64,000 bases of DNA from an uncultured Erysipelotrichaceae bacterium (GTDB lineage: Bacteria; Bacillota_I; Bacilli_A; RF39; UBA660): the NCBI GenBank assembly GCA_902764145.1, contig CACWUS010000001.1, forward strand, positions 106,910-170,909, written 5' to 3'. The translations under genes were made by a program, and so were the position numbers. The notes under the pieces are model-generated. The model was not told the origin of the DNA. It did no database searches and saw nothing but the letters and a program-made list of their open reading frames with translations. This document shows positions 61,906 through 64,000 of this stretch, in pieces. Numbering within the stretch: position 1 is the first letter of the stretch; each line of letters opens with the position of its first letter.

Positions 61906-63321
61906 ATGAAAAATAAGATTATTTATAAATATTTAGGAAAAGTATTAATAGTATATTCATTAATGATGATAGTTCCTATCGTTATTGCTCTTTATTATAA
62001 GAATAGTATTATAGAATTCATTATTCCTTTAATAATTAGTTTAATAATGGGTATATTATTAAATAGAATTAAAACTGATAATAATAATATTTATGCTAAA
62101 GATGGATTTATCATTGTCTCTTTATCTTGGATTATAATTAGTATAATAGGAGCACTACCTTTTTTCATAAGTAAAAATACGACATATGTAAATTCTTTAT
62201 TTGAAACAATTTCAGCTATTACAACTACAGGGTCAACTATTTTTGATAATGTTGAAGCATTACCTAAAAGTTTGCTTTTTTATAGAAGTTATTTACAATT
62301 AATTGGTGGTATGGGTGTTATTACTTTTGTTATGGCTATTATTCCACTATCTAGAAATGATAAATCACTTCATTTATTAAATGCTGAAATGCCTGGTAAT
62401 TCAGTTGGTAAATTAGTACCAAGTACAAAGAAAACAGTTATTTATTTATATTTAATATATTTTATATTGTTAGCAAGTGAAATATTATTTTTAGTTGTTG
62501 ATAACAATGGTTTATTTAAGAGTACTTTAATATCTATGTCTACAGTTAGTACAGGTGGTTTTTCTTATTTAAATTCTAGTTTATCTACATTAAGTTTAAA
62601 AAGTAAGTTTATAGTAGCGCTTTATATGTTTTTATCTGGTATTAACTTTAATATATATTTTTTAATAGTTATGAGAAAATTCAAAAATATTGTTAAAAGT
62701 GAAGAATTAAAAGCTTATATTTTAATATTTGTTTTATCAAGTTTGTTTGTTTTTATAAAGACATATGATATTTATAAAGATATATCTGTTTCTCTATCTG
62801 GTTCAATATTTCATACTGCATCAATAATGACTAGTACTGGATTTTCGATTGGTAATATAAATCTATATCCATCTTCTTGTAAAATATTATTCTTAATACT
62901 TATGCTTATAAGTGCTTGTGCTGGTAGTACATGTGGTGGTTTTAAAATTTCTAGATTATTATTAAGTCTAAAAACTATTAGAAGGGATATATTAAAAGTG
63001 ATACATCCTAATAGTGTACATATTATAAAATTAGAAGGTAAAAGAGTAGATGATGATTTAATTAATAGCAATTCAACGTTTTTATCATTATATGTAATAT
63101 TAATTGTAATTATAATGTTTATTGTTAGTTTTGATGGTTTTTCACTTGATACTAATATTAATGCAGTTTTTTCAACATTTGCTAATACTGGCTTATGTTT
63201 TGACATTTCTAATTTTTCAATGTTTAGTTCTCTTTCAAAAATAGTTTTAAGTCTTGGTATGTTACTTGGTAGACTTGAGATATTTCCAATTGTTGTTTTA
63301 TTTAGTGATTTAAAAAAATGA
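61906..63321 (+). CDS. trkH: Trk potassium transporter membrane subunit TrkH
   Basis: 471 aa. Four pore (M1-P-M2) units with selectivity loops SAITTTGSTIFD, SMSTVSTGGFSYL, ASIMTSTGFSIGN and FSTFANTGLCFD; conserved Gly in each, as in TrkH/KtrB. SACAGSTCGGFKISR after the third unit is a TrkH signature. K+ uptake across the membrane, gated by TrkA from the adjoining gene. Confidence 0.95.
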   Translation: MKNKIIYKYLGKVLIVYSLMMIVPIVIALYYKNSIIEFIIPLIISLIMGILLNRIKTDNNNIYAKDGFIIVSLSWIIISIIGALPFFISKNTTYVNSLFETISAITTTGSTIFDNVEALPKSLLFYRSYLQLIGGMGVITFVMAIIPLSRNDKSLHLLNAEMPGNSVGKLVPSTKKTVIYLYLIYFILLASEILFLVVDNNGLFKSTLISMSTVSTGGFSYLNSSLSTLSLKSKFIVALYMFLSGINFNIYFLIVMRKFKNIVKSEELKAYILIFVLSSLFVFIKTYDIYKDISVSLSGSIFHTASIMTSTGFSIGNINLYPSSCKILFLILMLISACAGSTCGGFKISRLLLSLKTIRRDILKVIHPNSVHIIKLEGKRVDDDLINSNSTFLSLYVILIVIIMFIVSFDGFSLDTNINAVFSTFANTGLCFDISNFSMFSSLSKIVLSLGMLLGRLEIFPIVVLFSDLKK

Positions 63322-63351
63322 TTTTACAAGTTTAACGTAAAATCTTTTTTA
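63320..63351 (+). terminator. Intrinsic terminator of trkAH
   Basis: GATTTTAC (63320-63327), 9-nt loop, GTAAAATC (63337-63344), six T. Confidence 0.88.
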
Positions 63352-63401
63352 ATTAATATAAATAAGAATACTATTTTTGTATAATAAATATGGTGAAATA
63401 T

Positions 63402-63826
63402 ATGAAAGAAGAAATTATAAATATGCTAATTTATGATAATGATAGTGAACTTAGTACTAGATATAATTTTCCATTATTTGTGGCTAAAATGTTAAGTTTT
63501 TCTTATAAAAAATTAAATAGTGGCTATCATAGAAATATGATGGTAAATAAAATAGAAAGTGGCTATTACTCTTCACAGAATGAAATAAATAATATGGCCT
63601 ATCATTATATATCTAATGCAGTTTTATATTCTCCTGATCATGGTAAAGAGATGCTTATTAACATGTGTAATCTTAGTGAAGAAGAAGCAGATTCTTTTAT
63701 AGCAAAGTTTTATTAAGTGCTGAACTAGATGTAAGTAATACAAATATAAAAATGAAAGAATTAGTAGATAGTGTAATTAATGCTTTTTTAGAAAATGAAA
63801 GAAATAGTAATCAACATCAATTATGA
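63402..63826 (+). pseudogene. Small gene, apparently frameshifted at 63708-63711
   Basis: ATG 63402 with GGTGA gives 104 residues ending KFY at TAA 63714-63716. The bases after that stop stay open in another frame (LLSAELDVSNTNIKMKELVD then SVINAFLENERNSNQHQL) until TGA 63824-63826, which lies inside a terminator hairpin, exactly where genuine stops of this genome tend to be. One extra T in the TTTT run at 63708-63711 would join the frames into ~141 residues. So this is a mutated gene, a sequencing error or a programmed shift. The protein is helical (SGYYSSQNEINNMAYHYIS, CNLSEEEADSFIAKF) and of unknown family. Confidence 0.55.
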
Positions 63827-63835
63827 TGTTTTTTA
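63813..63835 (+). terminator. Intrinsic terminator
   Basis: AACATCA (63813-63819), ATTA loop, TGATGTT (63824-63830), T run. Confidence 0.8.
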
Positions 63836-63871
63836 TTTGAAAATATAATATAATTATATTAGGTGGTTTTT

Positions 63872-64000
63872 GTGAATAATGAATTAAAAGAATTAATTGT
63901 ATCTTCTGGATTACAAGAGGAAAAAAGAAAATTACAAATTTATAGAGATGAAATTTTTCAAAATGAAAGTAGGATGTCTAAATTAACATTTGATAGAAAT
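63872..64000 (+). CDS. Hypothetical protein, 5' part only
   Basis: GTG start 63872 with AGGTGG (63861-63866) upstream; open for 43 codons to the window edge. Encodes a charged helical N-terminus (NNELKELIVSSGLQEEKRK, LQIYRDEIFQNESRMSKL), possibly coiled coil. Not identifiable from this much. Confidence 0.5.
   Translation, partial: MNNELKELIVSSGLQEEKRKLQIYRDEIFQNESRMSKLTFDRN

Noticed and set aside
1..64000. Mollicute genetic code (TGA as Trp)
   Set aside because: TGA ends well-supported frames (for example 47355-47357, 53398-53400) and Trp residues are encoded by TGG throughout.
1..64000. CRISPR array, prophage, insertion sequence or plasmid origin
   Set aside because: No regularly spaced direct repeats, transposase, integrase, capsid or replication initiator was seen; the Cas4-like domain at 8839-10305 stands alone.

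Overview
The window is a very AT-rich (by eye roughly a quarter G+C), densely packed bacterial chromosome segment using the standard code: TGA is a stop, for example at 53398-53400 and 47355-47357. Gene content is that of a Gram-positive-type, cell-walled, low-GC bacterium: MurD, an LTA-synthase-like enzyme, GH25 lysozyme, lipoproteins, UraA/Upp, TrkA/TrkH, AddAB, a family II CBS-pyrophosphatase and QueH. Many translation starts use the 3' half of the Shine-Dalgarno sequence (GGTGAT), and promoters often have an extended -10 (TGnTATAAT). This fits uncultured Bacilli/Clostridia of gut communities (RF39- or TANB77-like), but that placement is inference. No rRNA, CRISPR, IS element, phage or plasmid module is visible.

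Layout. 1-1.2 kb: 5' part of an RNB-type exoribonuclease (minus). 1.3-8.7 kb: a cell-surface block with an anchored 526-aa protein behind a perfect promoter, a pilin-like protein with 27 Cys, a membrane thioredoxin-fold protein, a LysM protein and a large membrane protein. 8.7-12.4 kb: tRNA-Cys, DUF2779 nuclease, lipoprotein, QueH, CDF metal exporter. 12.4-20.3 kb: a 45-aa membrane peptide with an LTA-synthase-like protein and an OGG-type glycosylase; an HD protein; uraA-upp behind a 27-codon leader ORF and terminator; PAP2 phosphatase and patatin. 20.3-21.2 kb: tRNA-Gly and a Nudix gene bracketed by two copies of a hairpin-plus-terminator element. 21.3-25.3 kb: small membrane/hypothetical genes and a single-domain (p)ppGpp-hydrolase-like gene. 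25.4-32.7 kb: zinc-ribbon/TPM pair, an rRNA-methyltransferase-like gene, RluA pseudouridine synthase, a Dim1/KsgA-like dimethyltransferase, then an ABC-F ATPase fused in frame to an APH(3')-like aminoglycoside phosphotransferase behind an 18-codon leader peptide and terminator. 32.7-38.6 kb: a 705-aa hydrolase-like gene opposite a 1042-aa protein with three coiled-coil repeats, flanked by two small related proteins. 38.6-54.5 kb: transporter, Sel1 protein, GH25, DUF1846, MurD, adenosine-deaminase-like protein, CBS-PPase, transglutaminase-like protein, Gmk, lipoprotein. 54.5-64 kb: YbaK, addB-addA, trkA-trkH, and a small gene that looks frameshifted.

The strongest candidate for something undescribed is the antibiotic-related locus at 30.1-32.7 kb: one polypeptide joining a ribosome-protection-type ABC-F to an aminoglycoside kinase with intact catalytic motifs, under an apparent ribosome-mediated attenuator, directly downstream of rRNA-modification genes. 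Second is the uraA-upp leader, whose arrangement (leader ORF, pause-type hairpin, U-rich run, terminator touching the leader stop) mirrors enterobacterial pyrBI attenuation rather than PyrR control. Third is the pair of covarying hairpin elements around the Nudix gene.

Almost every operon ends in a clear intrinsic terminator, often with the stop codon inside the stem and often shared by convergent genes. No stretch over 300 bases lacks an annotated element; the intergenic gaps hold promoters, terminators, tRNAs or leader ORFs.
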